Shown here: piece after piece, positions 8,007-16,235 of the stretch | Position numbering within the stretch: position 1 is the stretch's first letter | Layout: every line of letters begins with the position of its first letter | Assembly (NCBI GenBank): GCA_016185305.1 | Contig: JACPNV010000047.1 | Location: 1 to 43,985, forward strand | DNA from: Actinomycetota bacterium | GTDB lineage: Bacteria; Actinomycetota; Acidimicrobiia; Acidimicrobiales; Acidimicrobilacustridaceae | Length of the DNA stretch: 43,985 nt | Direction: 5' to 3' | The notes under the pieces: model-generated | Told to the model about the DNA's origin: nothing | The model's input: only the letters and a program-made list of their open reading frames with translations | Database searches by the model: none | Made by a program: the position numbers and the translations under genes

Positions 8007-8918
8007 TCACAGCAGCGGTTGCATGGCATCGAGCCAGACCTGGGTCATCTCGTCGTAGCCCTTGGCGTTGGGGTGGTTGCCGTCGTCGGCGAGCAGCGCC
8101 GGGTTCGAGAAGAACGGCGCGTCGAGGAAGTCGGCCACGAGCGCGCCGTTGTCCTTGGCGATCTGGCGGATCACGTCCGCGTAGCGCCGGGCCTGCGCGG
8201 ACATCTGGCTCACTTCCGCATCCTCGATGTCAGGGAACGTCTCGCGGCGGAGCTTCGGGTCCGTCATGACCGGCCGCTTGGACTGGTCGTCGTTGACCCC
8301 GAGCACGACCTGCGCGCCGGACTGGCGCAGCGTGCTGACGATCTTCTCGACGTTGGTGCGGTACCGCGCGAGGTTCTCCTGCTCCTCGTCCGGCGTGGTG
8401 CGTGCCTGGTTGCCGTACGCGTACCAGAGGTCGTTGGACCCGATCAGCACGGTCGCGACGATCGGCAGGTTGCCGGCCTTCGCGGCCGAGACGGCCTCGG
8501 TGGCCTGATCGAGCTGGGGCCGATCGGGCTCGAGCCCGGTGATCACCTGCTCGGAGTCCCAGCCCGACTTGCCCAGCTTGAGCACCGTCGAACCGGGATG
8601 TCCCGTGCTGTCGAGGACGGTCTGCAAGCGAGCCGGATAGCCCCGCTCGTCCTCGTCGCCGGCTCCCTCGGTGAGGCTGTCGCCGATGGCGATGACCGTG
8701 ATAGGCCCGGACAGCTTCTGGACGGGCGGGGCACCGGATCGACCGGCCTCGGCCCGGCCCGAGGATGGACCCGACGATGACGCCGAGGCGCTCGACGATG
8801 GTGACGCGCCTGAACCGATCGCCTCGTTGCTCGTCGCTGGTACCGGCTTCGAACAGGCCGCTCCCGAGAGCAGCATCACTGTGAGCACGAGACCCGCCCC
8901 GCGCGTCGGTGTCGGCAT
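8007..8918 (-). CDS. Secreted SGNH/GDSL-hydrolase lipoprotein
   Basis: This is a 303-residue lipoprotein with a type II signal peptide: 'LVLTVMLLSGAAC' ends in the lipobox Cys near residue 22. A Ser/Gly/Ala-rich linker follows to residue ~70. The SGNH hydrolase domain shows block I 'VIAIGDSLTEGAG' near 74, a Gly-containing 'KSGWDSEQV', block III 'VLIGSNDLWY' and block V 'DDGNHPNAKGY' (Asp/His near 280). The catalytic Ser-Asp-His set is therefore intact, pointing to an esterase or lipase on the outer face of the membrane. ATG 8918 has GGAG eight bases upstream and a TAGGGT -10 box at 8942-8947. It is divergent from the lipoprotein gene at 8988. Confidence 0.9.
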   Translation of the reverse strand: MPTPTRGAGLVLTVMLLSGAACSKPVPATSNEAIGSGASPSSSASASSSGPSSGRAEAGRSGAPPVQKLSGPITVIAIGDSLTEGAGDEDERGYPARLQTVLDSTGHPGSTVLKLGKSGWDSEQVITGLEPDRPQLDQATEAVSAAKAGNLPIVATVLIGSNDLWYAYGNQARTTPDEEQENLARYRTNVEKIVSTLRQSGAQVVLGVNDDQSKRPVMTDPKLRRETFPDIEDAEVSQMSAQARRYADVIRQIAKDNGALVADFLDAPFFSNPALLADDGNHPNAKGYDEMTQVWLDAMQPLL

Positions 8919-8941
8919 ACCGATCTCCGATCGACGGCGTC

Positions 8942-8947
8942 ACCCTA
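8942..8947 (-). promoter_or_regulatory. Putative -10 box of the SGNH lipoprotein gene
   Basis: Minus-strand TAGGGT, giving a short leader of about 15-20 bases with a GGAG ribosome-binding site. Confidence 0.4.
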
Positions 8948-8974
8948 TCCCGCCGCGTCGACGAGGACGACCTC

Positions 8975-8980
8975 TACGCT
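8975..8980 (+). promoter_or_regulatory. -10 box, leaderless promoter of the gene at 8988
   Basis: Plus-strand TACGCT followed by seven bases and then ATG 8988. Confidence 0.55.
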
Positions 8981-8987
8981 GGCGGCG

Positions 8988-9704
8988 ATGCGGAGGAGAC
9001 GGCGATCAGCGGCGGCGGGGTTCCTCCTCGTCTTGCTCGCCGCCGGCTGCGCAGCGAGCAACGATGCGGCAACCACAGCCGCGCCGCCGAACGGCGGGAC
9101 GCCGGCGCCCAACCGCGATCAGACCGGTGGGCTCGGCAAGACGAAGAGCTCGACGGGCAACGGCCGGCAAACCCAGTCGCAGCAAGGAACCGGCACCGGA
9201 CGCTCGAACACGTCGAGCGGCGAGCCCGGGCCCGGCGAGATCAAGCAATGGGCATCGACCGCCAGCGCCACCACGAGCTACGGCCAGGCGGCGGGCGACC
9301 CGTGGAACGCGACGCAGGCGACCGGCCCACCCGACGTCGATCCCGCGTGCGGTGACAACGGCAAGGCGTGGGCATCGCTCGGCAGAGACACGATCGACAC
9401 CATCACCTTGACCTACGACGAGGCGGTGATCCCGTCAGAGATCCGCGTGTTCCAGACCTACAACCCGAGCCAGGTCACCATGATCGAAGTGAAGGGCCCC
9501 TCCGGCGACAGCAAGGTGGTCTACGGCGGCGCGCCGACCAAAGACGACGGCTGCCCGGTCGAGGGTTACCTCGAGAACCTCGGCGTCGACTTCCCCGTCG
9601 ACACCGTGCTCGTCACGGTCGACCAGTCGAAGCTGGGTCTCGGATGGGCCGAACTCGACGCCGTGTCGCTGACGGGCTTCCCCTCCGGCTCCGGCCGGCC
9701 CTGA
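8988..9704 (+). CDS. Lipoprotein with a galactose-binding-like (discoidin-type) surface domain
   Basis: This is a 238-residue lipoprotein. An Arg-rich n-region and 'AGFLLVLLAAGC' form a type II signal peptide with Cys near residue 21. Residues ~25-85 are a low-complexity Thr/Gly/Asn/Gln linker. The rest is a compact beta-rich domain with 'WASTASATTSYGQAAGDPWN', 'QATGPPDVDPACGDNGKAWA', 'DTITLTYDEAVIPSEIRVFQ' and 'TYNPSQVTMIEV'. That pattern resembles F5/8-like carbohydrate-binding domains found in secreted bacterial proteins (assignment by pattern memory). No catalytic residues are evident. It probably binds a surface polymer. The gene stands alone and its stop is nine bases from the end of the convergent ABC exporter. 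Confidence 0.8.
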   Translation: MRRRRRSAAAGFLLVLLAAGCAASNDAATTAAPPNGGTPAPNRDQTGGLGKTKSSTGNGRQTQSQQGTGTGRSNTSSGEPGPGEIKQWASTASATTSYGQAAGDPWNATQATGPPDVDPACGDNGKAWASLGRDTIDTITLTYDEAVIPSEIRVFQTYNPSQVTMIEVKGPSGDSKVVYGGAPTKDDGCPVEGYLENLGVDFPVDTVLVTVDQSKLGLGWAELDAVSLTGFPSGSGRP

Positions 9705-9713
9705 TCGCGATCG

Positions 9714-11681
9714 TCACACCGAACGAACTCCATTCCCCGCCGCGTGGCGGGTCCAGGTCGCGTACATGTGCGCGTACTGGCCGCCGCGAGCAACAAGCTC
9801 GTCATGAGATCCGAGCTCGACGATGCCCGCGGTGCCGGCGCCCGGTGGACGATCGACCACCGCGATGCGATCGGCGCGCATCGCCGTCGCGAGGCGGTGG
9901 GCGATGACGATCGCGGTCCGGCCGTCGAGCAACGCGTCGAGGGCGCGCTCGATCTTGGCCTCGGAGCGAAGATCGAGGTTGGAGGTCGCCTCGTCGAGCA
10001 CGAGCACGCGCGGACGGGCGAGGAAGGCGCGCGCAAGCGCGAGAAGCTGCCGCTCGCCCGATGACAGCGACGCGCCCCGCTCGTGGCACGGCGAGTCGAG
10101 GCCACGCGGCAGCCGGGCCACGAGGTCGTCGACGCCGACCGCTCGGCACGCGGCCATGACCTCTTCGTCGTTCGCGTCGGGACGGGCGAAGGCGACGTTG
10201 TCGCGGATCGTGCCGTGGAAGAGAAACGGCTCTTGCGGCACAACGCCGAGTTGCCGCCGCAGCGAGACCAACGTGACGTCGCGAACGTCGTGGCCGTCGA
10301 TCAGCACCGCACCGTCGGTCGGGTCATAGAAGCGGCTCACCAGCTTCGCGATGGTGGACTTGCCGGCTCCGGTCGGCCCGACCAGCGCGAACGTCTCGCC
10401 CGGCTCGATCTGCAGATCGACACCGGCGAGCACGGGGATCGCCGGGTCGTACCCGAACGAGACGTTGCGAAGCTCGATCGCTCCGGCGATGGGCGGCAGC
10501 GTCATCGCGCCGGGCTTCTCCGGCACCGACGGCGGGGTGGCGAGGAGGTCGCGCAGCTTGGTGACCGCGGCCTGACCTTGCTGGTAGGTGTTGTAGAGCT
10601 GGACGAGCTGTTGGATGGGGGCGAAGAACGCCGTCAGGTAGAGCACGAAGGCGGTGAGCTCGCCGAGGCTCAGGTCGCCGTCGAGCACCATCTTGCCGCC
10701 GACGAGAACGATCATCGCCTGGCCGATGATGCCGACCGCCTCGGTTCCCGGACCGTAGAGCGCGCCGACGCGCGCGGTGTAGAGGTTGGCGTCCATGTAG
10801 TTGCCGACGACGTTGTCGTGGTGGATGACGTTGTGGCGGCGGCGGTTGTGGGCAGTGATGATGCGGATGCCCGAAAGGCTCTCCTGCAGGTCAGCGAGCA
10901 CCTCGGCGATGCGATCGCGCACGACGAGATAGCCGCGGTCCGATGCTCGCCGGAACCACAGCGTCATGGCCAGCATGACGGGGACGACGAGGACGATCAT
11001 GATCGCCGCCAGCGTCGGGCTCATGACGAAGAGGATCACGGAGATGACGACGAGCGTGAACCCTTGCACGAGCAGGTTGAGCAAGCCGTCGGGGAAGAGC
11101 TGGGTCAGCGAGTCGATGTCGCTCGTCATGCGGGTCATCAACCGGCCCGCCATCTCGTCGGTGTAGAAGTCGAGGGAGAGCCGCTGGAAGTGGGAGAAGA
11201 CCCGGACGCGGAGCTTGTACATGAGCGTCTCGCCCAGCCGGCCCGCGTACGACACCTGCAGGCGGCTGACGCCCATGTCGAGCAGCACCACGGCGAGGAA
11301 GATGCCGGCGATCGACGCGAGCACCCCGAAGTTGCTCTGCGAGATGCCGCGGTCGATTCCCTGCTGCGTGAGCAAGGGCCCCGCCTGGTCGAGGATGGTC
11401 CCGAAGACGACGAGCGCCAGCGAGGCGCCCAACTCGCGCTGGTACGGGCGCAGGAAGCGGCGAAGGGTGAAGGGCTCGGACTCGCCGCCGGTGTCGTGGA
11501 CCTGGCTGAACTCGATCTCGTCAACCGGGTGCTCGGGTTCGCGGTCGACGAGCTTCTCGACCTTGGCCGCGAGCTCGGACGGGATGCCGGCGAACGGCAG
11601 GCCGGCCGCCGCGCTCTGCTGCGCCCCGTTGCCGCCACCGCCACCACCGCCAGCACCCGTCGGTCCTCCCGCGCCCCACAT
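9714..11681 (-). CDS. ABC exporter half-transporter, catalytic-Glu subunit of a heterodimer
   Basis: This is a 655-residue fused permease-ATPase. The N-terminus begins with a Gly-rich stretch, then six transmembrane helices between ~90 and 390. The nucleotide-binding domain has Walker A 'VGPTGAGKST' (near 440), a signature changed from LSGGQ to 'LSSGERQ', and Walker B 'VLVLDEATSNLD' with the catalytic Glu intact, plus the switch His 'VIAHRL'. Its ATG overlaps the upstream ABC gene's stop by one base (TGATG), so the two are co-translated. The deviating signature is the mirror image of the deviating Walker B in its partner, which is the hallmark of heterodimeric exporters such as TM287/288 or BmrCD. 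Cargo is unknown (lipid, drug or peptide). Confidence 0.93.
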   Translation of the reverse strand: MWGAGGPTGAGGGGGGGNGAQQSAAAGLPFAGIPSELAAKVEKLVDREPEHPVDEIEFSQVHDTGGESEPFTLRRFLRPYQRELGASLALVVFGTILDQAGPLLTQQGIDRGISQSNFGVLASIAGIFLAVVLLDMGVSRLQVSYAGRLGETLMYKLRVRVFSHFQRLSLDFYTDEMAGRLMTRMTSDIDSLTQLFPDGLLNLLVQGFTLVVISVILFVMSPTLAAIMIVLVVPVMLAMTLWFRRASDRGYLVVRDRIAEVLADLQESLSGIRIITAHNRRRHNVIHHDNVVGNYMDANLYTARVGALYGPGTEAVGIIGQAMIVLVGGKMVLDGDLSLGELTAFVLYLTAFFAPIQQLVQLYNTYQQGQAAVTKLRDLLATPPSVPEKPGAMTLPPIAGAIELRNVSFGYDPAIPVLAGVDLQIEPGETFALVGPTGAGKSTIAKLVSRFYDPTDGAVLIDGHDVRDVTLVSLRRQLGVVPQEPFLFHGTIRDNVAFARPDANDEEVMAACRAVGVDDLVARLPRGLDSPCHERGASLSSGERQLLALARAFLARPRVLVLDEATSNLDLRSEAKIERALDALLDGRTAIVIAHRLATAMRADRIAVVDRPPGAGTAGIVELGSHDELVARGGQYAHMYATWTRHAAGNGVRSV

Positions 11682-13723
11682 CAGCCGATGCCCCCGATGG
11701 CGAAGCCGCCGGGCGGCCCGTCGCCGCTGCCATCACCCCTGGCCACCGCGACCCGGCGGCCGATCCGCATGCGGTAGCCGGCGCCGTCCTCGTCCTGATC
11801 CCGGTCGTCCGCCTCCGGCGCGCCGTGATCGTCTTGCTCGGCGCGGGCGAGGGCCTCGACGTACCGCGGCTCGGTCGCCATCAACTCCAGATGCGTGCCG
11901 GCCGCGACCGCCCGACCGCCCTCGACGAGCACGATGCGGTCGGCGAGAGCGATCGTCGAAAGCCGGTGGGCGATGACGATCGTCGTCCGGTTCTCGAGCA
12001 GGGCTTCGAGCGCCGCATGGATCTCTGACTCGATCTGGACGTCGATGGCCGACGTCGCGTCGTCGAGCACCAGGATCTTCGGGTTGACGAGCAGCGTGCG
12101 AGCGATGGCGATCCGCTGGCGCTGTCCTCCCGACAGCGTGTAGCCGCGCTCGCCGATGACCGAGTCGTACCCGTCTGGCAGGCGCTGGACGAACTCGTGG
12201 GCCTGCGCCGCTCTCGCCGCCGCGACGATCTCGTCGAGCGTGGCATCGGGCCGGCCGTAGGCGATGTTCTCACGCACAGTCGCCGAGAAGAGGAACGGCT
12301 CATCGAGGACGAGGCCGATGTTGGCGCGCAACGACAAGAGCGTGACGTCGCGGACGTCGTGGCCGTCGACGAGCACCGCGCCCTCCCGAGCGTCGTAGAA
12401 ACGGGGGAGGAGCCGGGTGATCGTGGACTTCCCGCTTCCGGTGCGGCCGACGATGGCAACGGTCTCGCCCGGCTCGACCGCGAGCGAGAAGCCATCGAGG
12501 ATGTCGGCCATGGTGGCCTGGCCGTTGCCGCCGTATCCGAAGCGCACGTCACGGAGCTCGACGCGCCCGCGGATGTCGGTGAGGTCGACGGCGCCAGGTG
12601 CGTCTACGATCTCGGGGGTCTCGTCGAGGATCTCGAAGATGCGACCAGCCGAGGCCGCCGCCCGCTGCTGCAACATCATGAAGAAGCCGAGGAGGCGGAA
12701 CGGCACCTGCATCATCACGATGTACGCGTTGAAGGCGACGAGGACGCCGAGCTGGAGCTGGCCACCGATCACGAGCCAGCCGCCGTACAGCAAGACGATG
12801 ACGAGGCCGACGCGGGGGAGGTTCTCCATGATCGGCGTGTAGGCGGCCCGGCTCTCGATGGCTCGGACGTTGGCCCACTGCAACCGGCGTGCCGCCCGGG
12901 AGAGCTCCTGGATCTGCCGCTTCTCCTGGGCGAAGGACTTCACGACGCGCACGCCGTTGACGTTCTCGTCCACGAGCGTGGCGATGTCGGCGGTGCGCGA
13001 CTGGATGATCCACGAGAGCGGGAAGATCTCGCTTCGCAACCGCATGCCGAGCAAGTAGACGCCGGGCAGGCACACGATCGACACGAGTGTCAGCGACACG
13101 CTGATCTTCAACATCACCGCGAGGGCGACGAAGAAGCTCAGCACCGAGAGGCCGATCATCGGAGCGAACGCGAGGAACATCTGCACGGAGCGGATGTCAG
13201 AGTTCGCGCGGGAGATGATCTGGCCGGACTGGATGCGGTCGTAGAAGCCGAACGACAACCGCGTGAGGTGCCGGTAGATGTTGACGCGCAGGTCGTTCTC
13301 GATGCGGTACGCCATCTTGTACAGCCCGTACCGGTAGATCAACGAGAACACACCGCGGGTGAGGCCGAGCGCGACGAGCACGAGCGCGTAGGGAAGCAGG
13401 GGGCGGGTGCGGTTCTGCAGGGCTTGGTCGATGGCGCCGGCGATGACGGCCGGGGCGGCGATCTGCGACACCATCGCGAGGAGCGCGGTCGCGACGGACG
13501 AGAACAGCAGGAACCGGTGGGACCGTACGACCGGCCACAGCCGGCGCAGCCACCCTTTCGACGTGTCGGCGTCGACGCTCGCGCGCGGCGGCGCGTACTG
13601 GGGGACGACCCCGACGGGCTCGAACGGTGAGCGTGGCTCTTCGTCGAGGGAACAAGACGTAGGCAGGTGATGCGACGGCTCGTCGGGGCGTGACGTGACG
13701 GCGCGATCATCGATATCCGTCAA
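11681..13723 (-). CDS. ABC exporter half-transporter, degenerate-site subunit of a heterodimer
   Basis: This is a 680-residue fused permease-ATPase, the first gene of the pair. About 75 N-terminal hydrophilic residues precede six transmembrane helices (from 'LRRLWPVVRSHRFLLF'). The ATPase domain has Walker A 'VGRTGSGKST', a canonical signature 'LSGGQRQRIAIART' and Walker B 'ILVLDDATSAID', where the catalytic Glu is replaced by Asp. With the partner's LSSGE this makes one degenerate and one consensus ATP site. The C-terminus ends in an acidic and then Gly-rich tail. The start is a TTG at 13723 with GGGAG upstream; a TAGCCT box sits at 13744-13749. No regulator gene adjoins the pair. Confidence 0.93.
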   Translation of the reverse strand: MTDIDDRAVTSRPDEPSHHLPTSCSLDEEPRSPFEPVGVVPQYAPPRASVDADTSKGWLRRLWPVVRSHRFLLFSSVATALLAMVSQIAAPAVIAGAIDQALQNRTRPLLPYALVLVALGLTRGVFSLIYRYGLYKMAYRIENDLRVNIYRHLTRLSFGFYDRIQSGQIISRANSDIRSVQMFLAFAPMIGLSVLSFFVALAVMLKISVSLTLVSIVCLPGVYLLGMRLRSEIFPLSWIIQSRTADIATLVDENVNGVRVVKSFAQEKRQIQELSRAARRLQWANVRAIESRAAYTPIMENLPRVGLVIVLLYGGWLVIGGQLQLGVLVAFNAYIVMMQVPFRLLGFFMMLQQRAAASAGRIFEILDETPEIVDAPGAVDLTDIRGRVELRDVRFGYGGNGQATMADILDGFSLAVEPGETVAIVGRTGSGKSTITRLLPRFYDAREGAVLVDGHDVRDVTLLSLRANIGLVLDEPFLFSATVRENIAYGRPDATLDEIVAAARAAQAHEFVQRLPDGYDSVIGERGYTLSGGQRQRIAIARTLLVNPKILVLDDATSAIDVQIESEIHAALEALLENRTTIVIAHRLSTIALADRIVLVEGGRAVAAGTHLELMATEPRYVEALARAEQDDHGAPEADDRDQDEDGAGYRMRIGRRVAVARGDGSGDGPPGGFAIGGIG

Positions 13724-13743
13724 CTCGTCGCTCCCACGCCGGC

Positions 13744-13749
13744 AGGCTA
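13744..13749 (-). promoter_or_regulatory. Putative -10 box of the ABC exporter pair
   Basis: Minus-strand TAGCCT, about 20 bases before TTG 13723. A GTG six bases downstream opens only a five-codon frame (GTG GGA GCG ACG AGT TGA) ending at the true start, so it may be a minimal upstream ORF. Confidence 0.4.
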
Positions 13750-13784
13750 CCGGCGGATCGAATCGCGGCCACGCCGCCGCCGTC

Positions 13785-13790
13785 TACGCT
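13785..13790 (+). promoter_or_regulatory. Putative -10 box of the CNNM/kinase operon
   Basis: Plus-strand TACGCT divergent from the ABC promoter. No ATG or GTG follows at the usual 6-9 base gap in the right frame, unlike other genes here. Confidence 0.4.
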
Positions 13791-13819
13791 GAGCGCAACC
13801 AGGGCGAACCATCCGGTCC

Positions 13820-15166
13820 CTGACCGACCCGAAAGAACGGCTCCCGATCGGAACTGCACTCGGCATCCTCGCCGTCTGCCTGTTGGTCGCCGCCACCGCG
13901 GTGTTCGTGGCGGCGGAGTTCGCGCTCGTCGCGGCCGACCGGAGCAAGGTCAACCGCGCCGCCGATGGCGGCGACAAGCGGGCGCGCATCGTCCAAGGCC
14001 TGCTGCGCCGCATGTCGTTCCATCTCTCGGGGGCCCAGCTCGGCATCACCATCACCTCACTCGTCCTCGGCTTCGTCTCCGAGCCCACGATTGCCCGCTT
14101 GCTCGAGCCCGTCCTGTACCCGCTCTTGCCCGACGCCTTCGAGCGGGCCGTGTCGATCACGGTCGCCTTGCTCATCGCGACCTTCGCGGCGATGGTCCTC
14201 GGCGAGCTCGTGCCGAAGACGTTGTCGATCGCCCACCCCGAGGCCACGACCTACCGTCTCGCCCGATTCCTTCGCATCTACGGTGTCGTCTTCGGACCGA
14301 TCATCTCCGTCTTGAACCGGGCAGCCAACTGGTTGGTGCGCAAGCTGGGAATCGAGCCGAAAGAAGAGCTGTCCTCCGTGCGCAGCCTGTCCGAGCTCAC
14401 CCTCGTCGTCCAGGCGTCTGCCGAAGAGGGCGCACTGGCTGGCAACGCCTCGAGGCTGTTCGCCCGATCGGTGCGGTTCAGCGAGAAGACGGCCGCCGAC
14501 GTCTTGGTCCCGCGAGTAGAGATCGTCGCCATCGGGCGGGAGGACTCGTTGCAGGATCTCGTCGCCGCCGCGGCGACCAGCGGTCACTCCCGGTTCCCGG
14601 TCTTCGGCAGCGACCTCGACGACATCGTCGGCGTCGTGCACGTGAAGCAAGTGCACGACGTTCCCGCCGACGAGCGGTGCCGCGTGGCGGTGGCATCGAT
14701 CATGCAACCGATCGTCGCCGTCCCCGAGACGCGCGATCTGCAATCGCTGCTGATCGAGATGCGCGACGAGCGGACTCACCTCGTCGTCGTGGTCGACGAG
14801 TACGGCGGCACCGCCGGCATCGTCGCCCTCGAAGACCTCTTGGAGGAGATCGTCGGTGAGATCGACGACGAGTACGACCCGCTGACGCCGAGCCTCACGC
14901 ACCGGCTCCCGTCCGGGTCCTACGTGGTCTCGGGCTCGCTCCACCCCGACGAAGTGCTCGATGCGACCGGCTTCGCCATGCCCAGGGGAGAGTACGAGAC
15001 GCTGGCCGGGTTCGTGCTGGAGCAACTCGGCCACCTGCCGCAGCCGGGTGAGGCCTTCGAGCGCGAGGATTGGCGGTTGGTCGTCGAGGAGATGGACAAG
15101 CGCCGGGTGGCTCGCGTCCGCATCGAACCGCGCCAGCTCGGCAACTCCGGGGTGCGGGAGCCGTGA
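13820..15166 (+). CDS. CNNM/CorC (hemolysin-like) membrane protein, full-length
   Basis: This is a membrane protein of the CNNM (DUF21) - CBS pair - CorC_HlyC architecture, a family linked to Mg2+/Co2+ transport or efflux. The DUF21 part carries 'VFVAAEFALVAADRSKV', 'SFHLSGAQLGITITSLVLGF' and 'VLGELVPKTLSIAHPE'. Two CBS motifs follow ('VPRVEIVAIGREDSLQDL', 'LVVVVDEYGGTAGIVALEDL'). The C-terminal CorC-type domain begins at 'GSYVVSGSLHPDEVL'. The start is problematic: the frame after the stop at 13790 has no ATG or GTG before the first helix. CTG 13820 keeps a complete first helix, while TTG 13883 would shorten it. The gene leads a four-gene run with tight spacing. Confidence 0.85.
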   Translation: MTDPKERLPIGTALGILAVCLLVAATAVFVAAEFALVAADRSKVNRAADGGDKRARIVQGLLRRMSFHLSGAQLGITITSLVLGFVSEPTIARLLEPVLYPLLPDAFERAVSITVALLIATFAAMVLGELVPKTLSIAHPEATTYRLARFLRIYGVVFGPIISVLNRAANWLVRKLGIEPKEELSSVRSLSELTLVVQASAEEGALAGNASRLFARSVRFSEKTAADVLVPRVEIVAIGREDSLQDLVAAAATSGHSRFPVFGSDLDDIVGVVHVKQVHDVPADERCRVAVASIMQPIVAVPETRDLQSLLIEMRDERTHLVVVVDEYGGTAGIVALEDLLEEIVGEIDDEYDPLTPSLTHRLPSGSYVVSGSLHPDEVLDATGFAMPRGEYETLAGFVLEQLGHLPQPGEAFEREDWRLVVEEMDKRRVARVRIEPRQLGNSGVREP

Positions 15167-15170
15167 GCAC

Positions 15171-16235
15171 ATGAACGTCGGCGCTCTGGTGGTCATCACT
15201 CTTCTCCTCGCGATGAACGGCTTCTTCGTTGCGGTGGAGTTCTCGCTCGTCGCGTCGCGCCGGACCAAGCTCGAAGAGCTCGCGACAGAAGGGTCGAGAG
15301 CGGCGACGATCGGTTTCGCTGCCACCCGCGACCTCACCCTCGAGCTTGCCGGCGCACAGCTCGGGATCACGGTCGCCTCCCTCGCGCTGGGCTTCGTGGC
15401 CGAGCCGGCGATGATCGGCGTGCTGGAGATCGCTCTCGGCCCACTCGAGCTTCCCCGCGGCGTCGAGCAGCTCGTGGCGTTCGTGATCGGGCTCGGCATC
15501 GTGGTCTTCTTCCACCTCGTCATCGGCGAGATGGTGCCGAAGGGCATCGCGCTCGCGGATCCCGAACGCACCCTGCTCCGCGTGGCCTGGCCCAACTACT
15601 TCTACATGCGATTGTTCCGGCCGATCATCCAGCTCCTGAACGCGTCGAGCAACGTGATCGTGCGGGCGATGCGAGTCGAGGTCCGCGACGAGCTCTCGCG
15701 AGCGCACACGGCCGAAGAGCTGGCGGTGCTGCTCGCCGAATCGCACGAGGAGGGAGTGATCGAGGACTTCGCGCACGACCTCCTGGCGGGTGTGCTCGAC
15801 TTCGGCGGCGAGACGGCCGAGTCGGTGATGGTGCCGCGCGAAGACATGGTCTCGGTGACTCGGTCCACGACCGTGGCCGAGGCCGAGCGGGTCGTCGTGG
15901 CCACCGGGCACTCGCGCCTCCCGGTTCTGGGGTCGAACGGCGCCGACGATGTCCTCGGCTTCGTGCACAGCAAGGATCTGCTCACGACACCAGCCGGCAC
16001 GCGCCACCAGGCACTGCCGTTGCCGATGATCCGGCGGTTGCTCGTCGTCCCCCGCTCCCGGTCGCTGGAAGACGTGTTGCTCTCGATGCGGTTCTCGCGC
16101 GTGCATGTCGCGATCGTGCGGGACGACGATGGCCGGACCGTCGGTCTGGTCACGCTCGAAGACCTGTTGGAGGAGCTCGTCGGTGACATCCTCGACGAGT
16201 CCGACACCGAACGAGGTGAAGGGCTCGATGACTGA
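15171..16235 (+). CDS. CNNM/CorC-like membrane protein lacking the C-terminal CorC domain
   Basis: This 354-residue paralogue of the preceding protein begins four bases after its stop. It has the DUF21 transmembrane part ('MNGFFVAVEFSLVASRRTKL', 'ELAGAQLGITVASLALGFVA', 'VIGEMVPKGIALADPERTL') and two CBS motifs ('VMVPREDMVSVTRSTTVAEA', 'VHVAIVRDDDGRTVGLVTLE'). It stops just after the second CBS domain and an acidic tail, so the CorC_HlyC domain seen in the upstream protein is absent. The two may form a heteromer, as adjacent CNNM pairs are common in actinobacteria. The stop overlaps the next ATG by eight bases (ATGACTGA). Confidence 0.9.
   Translation: MNVGALVVITLLLAMNGFFVAVEFSLVASRRTKLEELATEGSRAATIGFAATRDLTLELAGAQLGITVASLALGFVAEPAMIGVLEIALGPLELPRGVEQLVAFVIGLGIVVFFHLVIGEMVPKGIALADPERTLLRVAWPNYFYMRLFRPIIQLLNASSNVIVRAMRVEVRDELSRAHTAEELAVLLAESHEEGVIEDFAHDLLAGVLDFGGETAESVMVPREDMVSVTRSTTVAEAERVVVATGHSRLPVLGSNGADDVLGFVHSKDLLTTPAGTRHQALPLPMIRRLLVVPRSRSLEDVLLSMRFSRVHVAIVRDDDGRTVGLVTLEDLLEELVGDILDESDTERGEGLDD

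Noticed and set aside
8007..9704. A secreted esterase and its binding protein acting as one operon
   Set aside because: The two lipoprotein genes are divergent with separate -10 boxes; only proximity links them.
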